DNA of 64,000 nt. It comes from Streptomyces sp. NBC_01439. Lineage in GTDB: Bacteria > Actinomycetota > Actinomycetes > Streptomycetales > Streptomycetaceae. The stretch lies in contig NZ_CP109487.1 of the NCBI RefSeq assembly GCF_036227605.1, positions 8,977,001 to 9,041,000 of the forward strand, given 5' to 3'. The number at the start of each line of letters is the position of its first letter. Positions within the stretch are counted from its first letter, which is position 1. Position numbers and translations under genes: made by a program. Below the pieces are notes generated by a model that had not been told where the DNA came from, ran no database searches, and worked only from the letters and a program-made list of their open reading frames with translations. Below are positions 26,355 to 38,178 of this stretch, one piece after another.

Positions 26355-26738
26355 GTGACTGAGCATGTGTGGAGCTTCCGGCCGCCATCGGCTCACCTGA
26401 CCTGGGCCGATCTCACCGGATACACGGTCGAGGCGACCGACGGTCACATCGGGAAGGTCGACAAGCACTCCTACGACGTGGGTGATGCCTACCTGGTCGT
26501 CGACACCGGGGTGTGGATCTTCGGCAAGGAGGTGCTCCTCCCGGCGAGCACCGTGTCCCGGATCGACCTGGAGGAGGAGAAGGTCTACGTGAACGCCGAC
26601 AAGGACCGGATCAAGAACGCCCCCGAGTTCCACCGGGAGAAGCACCTCCGGGACCGCGGCTACCGGGAGGAAGTCGGTAGCTACTACGGCATCACGTGGC
26701 TGCCGGGCGAAGGCCCGGTCGGCAGCCACCGCGGATGA
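26355..26738 (+). CDS. PRC-barrel domain protein (copy 1)
   Basis: The 127-residue product has a PRC-barrel domain (residues 20-85: GYTVEATDGHIGKVDKHSYD, then YLVVDTGVWIFGKEVLLPA) and a charged C-terminal helix. The GTG at 26355 has AGGAG at 26341-26345. It is a paralogue of the protein at 63451-63810; both share GKVDKHS, AYLVVDTG and WIFGKEVLLPA. PRC-barrel proteins of this type accompany stress genes in Streptomyces, consistent with the CsbD and DUF6131 genes next to it. Confidence 0.87.
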   Translation: MTEHVWSFRPPSAHLTWADLTGYTVEATDGHIGKVDKHSYDVGDAYLVVDTGVWIFGKEVLLPASTVSRIDLEEEKVYVNADKDRIKNAPEFHREKHLRDRGYREEVGSYYGITWLPGEGPVGSHRG

Positions 26739-26888
26739 GAACCGTGCCCGCGACGCGGCGGGAATTCCCGTCGTTGAAAATCGGCCGGCAGAGAACCGGT
26801 AAAGGCAGAATTCGAGGGTAGACGCCCTATGAGACGCCCCGGCGGACCCAACTGTTCCGTCGAATTCCGAATCGGGAACGAGGACACC

Positions 26889-27044
26889 ATGATTCTTGTC
26901 GGGCTTATCCTACTGCTCGTCGGATTTTTCACCGGGATCTCCATTCTGTGGACCATCGGCATCATCCTGCTGGTGGTCGGTGCGGTGCTGTGGATCCTCG
27001 GCTCGGTCGGGCACGCCGTCGGCGGCCGACGCCACTACTACTGA
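26889..27044 (+). CDS. DUF6131-type small membrane protein
   Basis: The 51-residue hydrophobic protein has two closely spaced helices (ILVGLILLLVGFFTGISILW and TIGIILLVVGAVLWILGSVG) and a basic, aromatic tail GGRRHYY. This pattern is the DUF6131 family of actinobacteria. The ATG at 26889 has GAGG 7 bases upstream; an ATG at 26829 in frame lacks a site. It lies between the PRC-barrel and CsbD genes. Confidence 0.85.
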   Translation: MILVGLILLLVGFFTGISILWTIGIILLVVGAVLWILGSVGHAVGGRRHYY

Positions 27045-27165
27045 CCGGGAGGCCCTACGCCGCACGAGGGACGCCGGGGCCCGGACTTCGGCCCTCGCCA
27101 TTCCGGTCGGATGAAAAACGCACGTAGTCCCATTTCCGTTCCGATTCCCCAGGGAGTGATCAGCC

Positions 27166-27339
27166 GTGTCGGACAAGGAGAAGAGCCGCTCCAAGGTTGA
27201 ACAGGCCAAGGGAAAGCTCAAGGAGACAGCAGGACGCGCGGTGGGTAACGAACGCCTGACCGCGGAGGGCCGGGCCGAAAAGGCCAAGGGCGATGCCCGT
27301 CAGGCCAAGGAGAAGATGAAGGATGTCTTCAAGCGCTGA
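27166..27339 (+). CDS. CsbD-family stress protein
   Basis: The 57-residue, lysine- and glutamate-rich protein reads SDKEKSRSKVEQAKGKLKET then AGRAVGNERLTAEGRAEKAK and ends KMKDVFKR. This is the CsbD-like helix-turn-helix-repeat pattern. CsbD is a SigB-controlled general stress protein in Bacillus, though its molecular role is unknown. The GTG at 27166 has GGGAG 9 bases upstream. A strong terminator follows 16 bp downstream. Confidence 0.92.
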   Translation: MSDKEKSRSKVEQAKGKLKETAGRAVGNERLTAEGRAEKAKGDARQAKEKMKDVFKR

Positions 27340-27355
27340 CGCGCACCAGGTTTTC

Positions 27356-27396
27356 GCCGAGGTCCCGCACCCGTGGTTGGGGTGCGGGACCTCGGC
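27356..27396 (+). terminator. Strong 17-bp-stem terminator after csbD-like gene
   Basis: Bases 27356-27372 (GCCGAGGTCCCGCACCC) pair without mismatch with 27380-27396; the loop is 7 nt. Confidence 0.85.
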
Positions 27397-27555
27397 ACGT
27401 GCACGGCGCTGCGTCCGTGACGGCGGATGCATGGAACCGCGTTACGTGTGAACGTGAGACGGCAAGGTTTCCGCGGGTGCGTGCGGCATCGGGGTGCTCA
27501 CCTCGAACGCGGCCACCTGTATCGATCTGAACCCGGGAGCGATGGGCGGCGGCGG

Positions 27556-28680
27556 ATGCGAAGCGTGGGAGTGGAAGAAGAGCTGTTGCTGGTCGACGCT
27601 GCCACCGGTGAGCCGCTGGCAGTCTCGGGCACGGTCCTGGCAGCGGCGGACCACTGTACGGGGGAGTGCTCCAAGGGCGGGGGAGCGAAGGAGCACGTCT
27701 TCGAGAAGGAGCTCCAGAGGGAGCAGGTGGAGTTCGGCACCAAACCGGTGACGGAGATGGGCGAGCTCCGGGAAGAGATCGTCCGGTGGCGCACGGAGGC
27801 GGCCCGGCACGCGGCCTCCGCCGGAGCCCTCGTGGCGGCCCTCGGCACGTCGCCCCTACCCGTACGGCCCTCACGGAGCGCCGGGCAGCGGTACGAATGG
27901 ATCGCCGAGCAGTTCGGCCTGACCGCGCAGGAACAGCTCACCTGTGGATGCCACGTCCACGTCTCGGTCGAGTCGGACGAGGAGGGCGTGGCCGTCCTGG
28001 ACCGGATCCGACCCTGGCTCGCCGTGCTGATCGCGATGAGCGCGAATTCCCCCTTCTGGCAGGGCACGGACAGCGGCTACGGAAGCTACCGGAGCCGGGT
28101 GTGGAACCGGTTGCCCTCGGCCGGGCCGGTGGACGTCTTCGGGTCCGCCGACCGCTACCACGCGCAGGTCCGCACGATGGTGGACACCGGCGTGCTGCAC
28201 GACGAAAGAATGATCTATTTCGACGCCCGCCTGTCGGCCGTCTACCCCACGGTGGAGATCCGGGTCGCGGACGTGTGCCTGGAGGCGGGGACCACGGTGC
28301 TCCTGGCCGCCCTCGTCCGCGCGCTGGTGGAAACGGCCGCCCGGGCTTGGCGGGCGGGGGAACCGCCGCCACGGATCGATACGGGCCTGCTGCGACTGGC
28401 CGGCTGGCGGGCCGGGCGGTCGGGGCTGGATGGACCGCTACTGCATCCCCTGACGATGCGGGAAACCGCTCCCGCCACCGCCGTACGGGCCCTCCACGAG
28501 CACGTCCGCCAGGCGCTCGTCGATCACGGCGACGAGGAACGGGTGAGTGCGGAGATCGCCACCCTCCTGGAACGGGGCAACGGGGCCCGTGCCCAACGCG
28601 CGTTGTTGACCGAGCGGGGCGATCTCGCCGGCGTGGTCCTGGGCTGCGCGGACACGACGACGGCCACACCCGCCTTCTGA
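27556..28680 (+). CDS. Glutamate-cysteine ligase type 2 / carboxylate-amine ligase (YbdK-like)
   Basis: The 374-residue product belongs to the GCS2 family. It opens MRSVGVEEELLLVD, the ATP/metal segment, and has EKELQREQVEFGTKPV, TCGCHVHVSVESDEEGV and YPTVEIRVADVCLEAG. These enzymes form gamma-glutamyl or other amide bonds with ATP; many actinobacterial copies have unknown acceptors. The ATG at 27556 is chosen because it gives the conserved start after GGGAG. Its place among stress genes hints at a redox or protective thiol role (inference). Confidence 0.85.
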   Translation: MRSVGVEEELLLVDAATGEPLAVSGTVLAAADHCTGECSKGGGAKEHVFEKELQREQVEFGTKPVTEMGELREEIVRWRTEAARHAASAGALVAALGTSPLPVRPSRSAGQRYEWIAEQFGLTAQEQLTCGCHVHVSVESDEEGVAVLDRIRPWLAVLIAMSANSPFWQGTDSGYGSYRSRVWNRLPSAGPVDVFGSADRYHAQVRTMVDTGVLHDERMIYFDARLSAVYPTVEIRVADVCLEAGTTVLLAALVRALVETAARAWRAGEPPPRIDTGLLRLAGWRAGRSGLDGPLLHPLTMRETAPATAVRALHEHVRQALVDHGDEERVSAEIATLLERGNGARAQRALLTERGDLAGVVLGCADTTTATPAF

Positions 28681-28704
28681 GACCAGCGGCCCGCCCGCAC
28701 GGGA

Positions 28705-29529
28705 TCAGACCTCGCGCCACCGGGCCATCGCCCAGGAGAAGGCCCCGAAGAGCATCAGCCCGAGGGCGACCGCGACCAGTAGCCACGGCCCCGCCGGCGT
28801 CAGGGCGAAGGACCTGAGGGTGTCGTCGGTGCCCTTCGCCTGCGCCGGGTCGTAGCGCACGGCGGCATGCACGACGAAACCGCCGGCCGCCGCGAACAGG
28901 GTGCCCCGGGCCAGGCCGCCGGTCACCCCGAGCAGACCGACGGCCGCGCGCCAACGCGCCGAGACCCCGCCCATGGCGAGGTGCTTGCGGAAGCTGCGCC
29001 GCGCAGCCTGCACCGCGATCACCGCGCCCGCGACGGCGATCCCGAGCCCGGCCGCGCCCACCAGCCACTGGCCGGCGGGCAGGTCCAGCGCCCGCGCCGT
29101 CGTGTCGCGGGACTGCTGGTCCCCGGAGCGCCCGTCCCCGCCCGCCGCGTACGACAGGACGGAGAAGGCGACCGCGGCATAGAAGACGGTCCGGCCCGCC
29201 GAGGCCAGCCGCTTCACCGGCTTGTTCCCCTCGGGTCCGGCCGCGCCGAACACCGCCTCCGACAGGCGCCACAGCACCATGCCGACCAGCCCGATGCCCA
29301 CGGCCCAGACCAGGACGCCGCCGAAGGGCCTTCCCATGAGCTCCTCGAGGGCGCCCTGGCGGTCGGCCTCCTTGCCACCGGGATCACCCGAGGCCACGCG
29401 CAGGGCCAGCATTCCGACCAGCGCGTACAGCACCCCGCGGGCCAGCAGCCCGCAGCGCGCCGCGACTTCCCGGCCCCCGCCACCGCGGGACGCGGCCCGG
29501 AGGCCGCTGCTCGGTCGGCCGCTCCCCAT
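28705..29529 (-). CDS. DUF1206 membrane protein
   Basis: The 274-residue product has three DUF1206 repeats, each with two helices, at about residues 23-95, 105-185 and 195-270. Repeat starts are GLLARGVLYALVGMLALRVA, AGRTVFYAAVAFSVLSYA and GLARGTLFAAAGGFVVHAAV. It is an integral membrane protein of unknown function. The ATG at 29529 is 5 bp after the stop of the SRPBCC gene, so the two form an operon. SRPBCC with DUF1206 is a repeated association in stress loci of Streptomyces (recalled, not checked). Confidence 0.87.
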   Translation of the reverse strand: MGSGRPSSGLRAASRGGGGREVAARCGLLARGVLYALVGMLALRVASGDPGGKEADRQGALEELMGRPFGGVLVWAVGIGLVGMVLWRLSEAVFGAAGPEGNKPVKRLASAGRTVFYAAVAFSVLSYAAGGDGRSGDQQSRDTTARALDLPAGQWLVGAAGLGIAVAGAVIAVQAARRSFRKHLAMGGVSARWRAAVGLLGVTGGLARGTLFAAAGGFVVHAAVRYDPAQAKGTDDTLRSFALTPAGPWLLVAVALGLMLFGAFSWAMARWREV

Positions 29530-29534
29530 CGCGG

Positions 29535-29972
29535 TCAGACCTCGCCCCGCCAGGCACCCGTCTCGGCTCCGCGGGACTCGATGAACAGCTTGAACCGCTT
29601 CATGTCCCCGGCGACCCGGCGCTTGACGAAGCCGAGTTTGTCGGCGGCGCCCTCGGGCACCCAGTTCATGTGCAGGACGATCTTGGTGGTGGTCGCGTCG
29701 ATCGGCTCGAAGGTCACCAGCCCGGCCTGGCGCGGCTCCCCGCCCACCGTCATCCACGCGACGCGGCGGTCCGGGAACTGCTCGGTGATCTGCGCGTCGA
29801 ACTCGCGCCGCACGCCGTTCACGTTCGTCACCCAGTGGGTGAGCGTGTTCGTGCGCTGTTCGATGCGTTCGACCCCCTCCATGAACGCGGGGAACTCCTC
29901 GAACTGCGTCCACTGGTTGTAGGCCGTCCGTGCCGGAACGTTGACCTCGACGTACTCCTCGACGTGCGACAT
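29535..29972 (-). CDS. SRPBCC (polyketide cyclase/dehydrase-like) protein
   Basis: The 145-residue START-like protein starts SHVEEYVEVNVPARTAYNQW and has FEEFPAFMEGVERIEQ, DRRVAWMTVGG and a C-terminal helix (GDMKRFKLFIESRG). The fold forms a hydrophobic ligand cavity; this subgroup is common in stress clusters with no known ligand. The ATG at 29972 follows AAGGGG. First gene of the two-gene operon with DUF1206. Confidence 0.87.
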   Translation of the reverse strand: MSHVEEYVEVNVPARTAYNQWTQFEEFPAFMEGVERIEQRTNTLTHWVTNVNGVRREFDAQITEQFPDRRVAWMTVGGEPRQAGLVTFEPIDATTTKIVLHMNWVPEGAADKLGFVKRRVAGDMKRFKLFIESRGAETGAWRGEV

Positions 29973-30204
29973 GCGTACCCCTTCCGTGTCGTCGGCGGCC
30001 CCGCTCCGCGTCCCGCGATGCCGGTCACCGCCGCCAGGACCCTGTAGGACCGCGGCCGCACGCGGTGCCCGGGGGGACGGGACACCGGCGTGCGGCCGCG
30101 GATCTCGGCGGGTCGCCGCCCCGCTCGAAACGGCGACCCGCCGACATCTACGCGTCTGGCCCCGAATCGAAGGCTCAAACAGAGCCGGGGGAACGAATTC
30201 AGGC

Positions 30205-30327
30205 CTACCGGTGCCGGGCCAGGCTGTGGAGCAGGACGAGGAGGGCGAACGCGATGACGGCCAGATGGAGCCAGGCGGGGCCGGGTGCCACGGTCAGGGC
30301 CAGCGAGTCGAGCGCGTGGGATGTCAT
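30205..30327 (-). CDS. 40-residue single-helix membrane peptide
   Basis: The minus strand encodes a 40-residue peptide, MTSHALDSLALTVAPGPAWL at the start, followed by one hydrophobic helix (HLAVIAFALLVLLLHSLA) and a basic end RHR. The topology and basic tail suggest a real membrane peptide with its C-terminus inside. The ATG at 30327 has only a weak site (GGCAGG about 9 bases upstream). It lies between the SRPBCC operon and an RsbW-like gene in the stress region. Function unknown. Confidence 0.6.
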   Translation of the reverse strand: MTSHALDSLALTVAPGPAWLHLAVIAFALLVLLHSLARHR

Positions 30328-30425
30328 ACCGCACGCCTGCCCCCGTCAGGTGGAACGAAGCTCGGGCACGGGGACGGGGCGCGGGGCGGTCCGGTGGTAC
30401 GGGCGGCCCTCGCGCATCGGCCGGG

Positions 30426-30890
30426 TCAGAGCCCCGCGGATCTGCCCGAGGTCAGCCGTGACGCCTCGATCTCGGCCCAGACGGCCTTGCCCTCCGCGTG
30501 GGTGTGCGTGCCCCAGCGATCGGAGACGCGCTCCACGATGTAGAGGCCGTGGCCGCCCGGCAGGGCACGCTGCGGGGACGGGTGGCGGCGGGGCGGCGTC
30601 GTCGTGCCGTCGAACACCTCGATCCGCAGGACCTCGCCGGCCGAGAGCGCGAGCTCGATGCAACCACCCGCATGCAGGGACGCGTTGGTCAGCAGCTCGG
30701 ACACCAGGAGCAGGGCGTCCTCGGACGTCTCGGTCCCGCCCCAACCCCAGTCGAGCAGGGCCTGGCGCGTGAAGTCGCGGCCCTTGGCCACGGGTCCGCG
30801 TACGCCGGCCAGGGCGAGCCGACGGCGCTGCCCCGCGACGGAAAGCCCGGCAGGCCTACGATCGCCGGTTTCCGGCCCGATCGTTTCCAC
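30426..30890 (-). CDS. RsbW-like ATP-binding protein (copy 2)
   Basis: The 154-residue HATPase_c protein has N-box LLVSELLTNASLHAGG, G1 box IEVFDGTTT and G2 box GGHGLYIVERVSDRWG. It closely resembles the ATPase at 2297-2773 over its whole length. It is an anti-sigma/serine-kinase candidate for the sigma operon that starts 2.4 kb upstream. It begins with GTG at 30890. A gap of about 115 bp separates it from the end of that operon, so it may have its own promoter. Confidence 0.87.
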   Translation of the reverse strand: METIGPETGDRRPAGLSVAGQRRRLALAGVRGPVAKGRDFTRQALLDWGWGGTETSEDALLLVSELLTNASLHAGGCIELALSAGEVLRIEVFDGTTTPPRRHPSPQRALPGGHGLYIVERVSDRWGTHTHAEGKAVWAEIEASRLTSGRSAGL

Positions 30891-31005
30891 TGTGGTCTTT
30901 CACCCCCACCGTTGACATTGGTCTCTGTTCGCGGGAACGAACAGGCCCCGTGGGGCCGAGGACGCCCGAATGCGCGAGTGACAGTCTAAGGGGACCGCCG
31001 GCCAC

Positions 31006-31986
31006 TCAGAAGATTGTCATGTGCAGTCTCAGAGTGAAACCGGCGTCCGAGGCGCGGATCTCCACCAAGTCGCACAGTTGGTGGATCATCCACAGGCCGC
31101 GGCCGCCGTCGACCGATGCCAGGGAGGGACGGCGGCGCCCCGCCAACGGGTCGGCGAGGTGACCGCCGTCGCGGATCTCCGCGACGACCTCGGTCCCGGC
31201 ACCCGTACTGGCACCCGTACCGGATCCGGCGGTGCTCCACAGCCGGAGCGCGCCGCTCCCGCCTCCGTGGGAGAGGGAGTTGGCGGCGGCCTCCCCGACC
31301 GCCAGGACGAGGTCGCCGCGCCGCGCCGCGCTCAGGGCCGTGCCGAGGGCGAAGGCCTCGGCGTACGCGCGTACCTCGCCCAGCTGCCCGTGGGCGTAGG
31401 CGAGCCAGGGCGCACCGCCGTCGGGCTCGGGCAGGGGGGCGTCGCAGTCGGCGCCGACCGACGGGGCGTCCGCGTAGTCCGGGCTCGGCAGGGCCTTGCC
31501 GTCCTCCAGCAGCGTGGGATGCGTGCGCCGGGCATCGGACACCACGGCGGCCGATAGGCCGAGGACGTCGTACGGGCACAGGACGGTGGCCCGCCTCCCC
31601 GCGAAGGCGGTGTTGATGAGCGCCTCGTGGCGCGTGGCCTCCAGCACCTCGGCCCGTGAGCGGCCGGGCCAGATCGGCTCGCCCACGATCCGGGCCGGTC
31701 GGTCCGGGTGTCGGTCGGCGAACTCCTGCAGGGCGGCCAGGATGCGGCCGGGATTGCGGCCCAGGTCCGTCATGTCCGTCCAGGTCACCTCGGACGCGGC
31801 GATGCCGAGGTCTTCGCGCAGGACGTCCAGCAGCGGGCCGGGCACGGCCACGAGCACCGGCTCGTCGGCCGCGAGGGCGGCCCGTACGAACCCGCCCACG
31901 CCCGCCAGGTAATCCGCCTGACCCCGGTAGAAGAGGGCGGGGTGGACGAAGGCCCCGGAGGCGCCGGACGCAGGAAAACGGATCAT
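31006..31986 (-). CDS. MEDS-domain sensor with RsbW-like ATPase
   Basis: The 326-residue product joins an N-terminal MEDS sensory domain (residues 12-185: HPALFYRGQADYLAGVGGFV, VTWTDMTDLGRNPGRIL, RIVGEPIWPG) to a C-terminal HATPase_c domain (about 210-326, N-box LAVGEAAANSLSHGGG, G2 box GGRGLWMIHQL). It probably senses a signal and controls a STAS or sigma partner. Its ATG at 31986 overlaps the STAS stop codon (ATGA), so it is the third gene of the sigma-STAS-MEDS operon. Confidence 0.88.
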   Translation of the reverse strand: MIRFPASGASGAFVHPALFYRGQADYLAGVGGFVRAALAADEPVLVAVPGPLLDVLREDLGIAASEVTWTDMTDLGRNPGRILAALQEFADRHPDRPARIVGEPIWPGRSRAEVLEATRHEALINTAFAGRRATVLCPYDVLGLSAAVVSDARRTHPTLLEDGKALPSPDYADAPSVGADCDAPLPEPDGGAPWLAYAHGQLGEVRAYAEAFALGTALSAARRGDLVLAVGEAAANSLSHGGGSGALRLWSTAGSGTGASTGAGTEVVAEIRDGGHLADPLAGRRRPSLASVDGGRGLWMIHQLCDLVEIRASDAGFTLRLHMTIF

Positions 31987-32429
31987 GCTGCGACCTCCAG
32001 CGCGGCGCATTCGTCCGGGAACATCTCCACGAGCTTGCGGAGCGAGTATGGCGGGTGGTGGAGCAGCAGGCGACGCCCCTGGCCGGTCACGGTGGCGTTG
32101 GCCTGCACCAGGGCGGCGACGGCGGCCGTGTCCAGGAAGGCCACGGCGGAGAGGTCGAGATGGACGACCGGGCCGGGGATCCGGGTGACGACGCGGAGCG
32201 CCGCGCCCAGGATCGCCCGGGTGTCGAGGTCACAGCTGCCGCTCAGCAGGGCACCGGGACGGTCGCGCAACGGGTGGGCGGTCAGCGTCGCCGCCGTACC
32301 CGTTGCGGCGTTGGCGCTCCGCACGACCGCGTCCGCCCACATCCCGTCCTCGTAGAGCGCTTGTGCGCCGACGGACGGGACGAGAGGGACGGACGGGACG
32401 GGTCCGTCGTGCCGGTGGGGTGAGGGCAT
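31983..32429 (-). CDS. STAS-domain anti-sigma factor antagonist
   Basis: The 148-residue product has an N-terminal extension of about 45 residues and a STAS domain (residues 50-140), with GALLSGSCDLDTRAILGAAL, VHLDLSAVAFLDTAAVAALV and a final helix. In the place of the usual phospho-serine is DTAAV, with Thr as the likely phosphorylation site. It would bind an RsbW-like ATPase when unphosphorylated and so free a sigma factor. It lies 9 bp after the sigma gene and overlaps the MEDS gene by 4 bp. Confidence 0.85.
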   Translation of the reverse strand: MPSPHRHDGPVPSVPLVPSVGAQALYEDGMWADAVVRSANAATGTAATLTAHPLRDRPGALLSGSCDLDTRAILGAALRVVTRIPGPVVHLDLSAVAFLDTAAVAALVQANATVTGQGRRLLLHHPPYSLRKLVEMFPDECAALEVAA

Positions 32430-32438
32430 GCCCGCGGC

Positions 32439-33365
32439 CTACACCGAAAGCATTCCGGCGCGCAGCCGGGCCAGGGTCCGCGACAGCAGGCGCGAGACCT
32501 GCATCTGGGAGATGCCCAGTTCCGCGCCGATCTCCGCCTGCGTCCGGTCCTCGCCGAAGCGCATCCGCAGGATCGTCCGGTCGCGCTCGTCCAGCTGCTC
32601 CAGGAGGGGCGCGAGGGTGTGGAACTCCTCGAAGAGCTCCATGGCGGGATCGACCTCACCGAGCCGGTCCGCCAGCGGACGCGTCGTCCGGCTCGTCGTC
32701 GTCGACGGCTCGTCGCCCTCGGCGCAGGTGTCCAGGGAACCGCTCGTATAGCCGTTCGCGGCGACCAGCCCTTCGACGACCTGTTCCTCGGTCAGCTCGA
32801 GGTGCTGGGCGACCTCCTTGACCGTGGGGGACCGTCCCAGCAGCTCGGTCAGGGCCTCCTGGGCCCTGGCGAGCTCCGTACGCCGTTCCTGCAGACGGCG
32901 CGGGACGTGCACCGCCCAGGTCGTGTCACGGAAGTAGCGCTTGATCTCGCCGGTGATGTAAGGCAGGGCCAGGGTGGAGAACTCGACCTCGCGTTCGGGC
33001 TCGTAGCGGTCGATGGCCTTGATGAGACCGATGGTCCCCACCTGGATGATGTCGTCCATGTCCAGACCCCCGCCCAACACACGGGAGCGGAAGCGCCGCG
33101 CGGCGAACTGAACCAGCGACAGGTTCATCTCGATCAGGGTGTTGCGGGCGTACTGGTACTCGCGTGTGCCCTCTTCCAGGACGCCGAGCTGGAGGAAGAA
33201 GAGCTTCGACAACTCGCGCGCGTCGGCGGGTGCCATCTCCCGGGCGTTCTTCACCTCGGGCAGTTCCACGTCCTGCCGTGGCGCTTCCACGGCGCCGGGC
33301 ACAGCGGGCGTCAGGTACGCGTCTGTTGCACGAATGGGGCCTGCGACGGTGGCCGAGCGAGACAT
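32439..33365 (-). CDS. SigB/SigF/SigG-family sigma factor, head of partner-switching operon
   Basis: The 308-residue product has region 2 (LDMDDIIQVGTIGLIKAIDR, then FRDTTWAVHVPRRLQERR), region 3 (SPTVKEVAQHLELTEEQV) and region 4 (DRTQAEIGAELGISQMQVSR). It is colinear with and highly similar to the sigma factor at 1312-2238. The ATG at 33365 follows GGGAGGGAACGG. STAS and MEDS/ATPase genes follow tightly, and another RsbW-like gene is downstream, so the regulator set travels with it. It probably drives stress or differentiation genes. Confidence 0.93.
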   Translation of the reverse strand: MSRSATVAGPIRATDAYLTPAVPGAVEAPRQDVELPEVKNAREMAPADARELSKLFFLQLGVLEEGTREYQYARNTLIEMNLSLVQFAARRFRSRVLGGGLDMDDIIQVGTIGLIKAIDRYEPEREVEFSTLALPYITGEIKRYFRDTTWAVHVPRRLQERRTELARAQEALTELLGRSPTVKEVAQHLELTEEQVVEGLVAANGYTSGSLDTCAEGDEPSTTTSRTTRPLADRLGEVDPAMELFEEFHTLAPLLEQLDERDRTILRMRFGEDRTQAEIGAELGISQMQVSRLLSRTLARLRAGMLSV

Positions 33366-33587
33366 GGTGGCCGTTCCCTCCCGATTGACTGACGGCTGCT
33401 CGGGCGCTTGTGCCCCGACTTCACGCCCTTACTCGTCCCTCGCCGAAAAACTTCTCCGCGACTGCCGCCGATGAGGTGGCGCCGGCCTCCGGGTAGGTGT
33501 GCCGTGGGGCTCGGCGTCCTCGATCGGCCGGCGAGCAGGCATACTCCCTTGCGGAAGCCGTACAGGTGACGATCCGGGGAGGCGGAC

Positions 33588-33935
33588 ATGACCGGAGCAG
33601 GGGACGCGAACCACCAAGGCGTCGTCGGGGACGGCTACCTGGCCGGATCCGGGTGGGTGGTGGCGGCGCACGGGGAGCTCGACCAGGACACGCTGGCCCC
33701 GCTCCAGGAGGCGCTCGCCTCGGCCGCGGACCGGCACGGGTTGGTGGTCCTGGACGCCGGTTCCATCACCTTCGGAGACTCCTCGTTCCTGAACCTGCTG
33801 CTGCGGATGCACCACCTCACCACGCTGCGCATCGCCGCCCCGGGCGAACAACTCCGCCGGCTCTTCGCCCTGACGGGCGCCGACACGGTCCTCTCCCTCC
33901 ACCCGAGCGTCGAGGACGCCGTCGGCGTGACGTGA
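33588..33935 (+). CDS. STAS-domain anti-anti-sigma factor (RsbV-like)
   Basis: The 115-residue product is a compact STAS protein: WVVAAHGELDQDTLAPLQEA, VVLDAGSITFGDSSFLNLLL and a terminal helix (GEQLRRLFALTG). The serine in GDSSFLN aligns with the phosphorylated serine of SpoIIAA/RsbV. It is divergent from the sigma operon. The start at 33588 has GGAGG upstream. It is the most likely direct substrate of the phosphatase at 38175-40679 (inference from proximity). Confidence 0.9.
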   Translation: MTGAGDANHQGVVGDGYLAGSGWVVAAHGELDQDTLAPLQEALASAADRHGLVVLDAGSITFGDSSFLNLLLRMHHLTTLRIAAPGEQLRRLFALTGADTVLSLHPSVEDAVGVT

Positions 33936-34149
33936 GGGCACGTTCGGCCCGCACCCCGCCGATCGTCGCCCGCCCTGCCGCCCTGCCGCAGCACTGCCGT
34001 ACTGTCGTCCCGCCGTCCGTCACCCGCGACCGGGTGATCAGGCGCGCTGCCGTCGACGATAGCCTTCGTCACCGGTCGTGCGGCGATGGCGGATCCCATC
34101 ACGTCCCGTCCCGTGCCGGCACGGTCGTTGTCTAGAGTGAGGTTGACGG

Positions 34150-38174
<4,025 letters not shown>

Positions 38175-38178
<4 letters not shown>

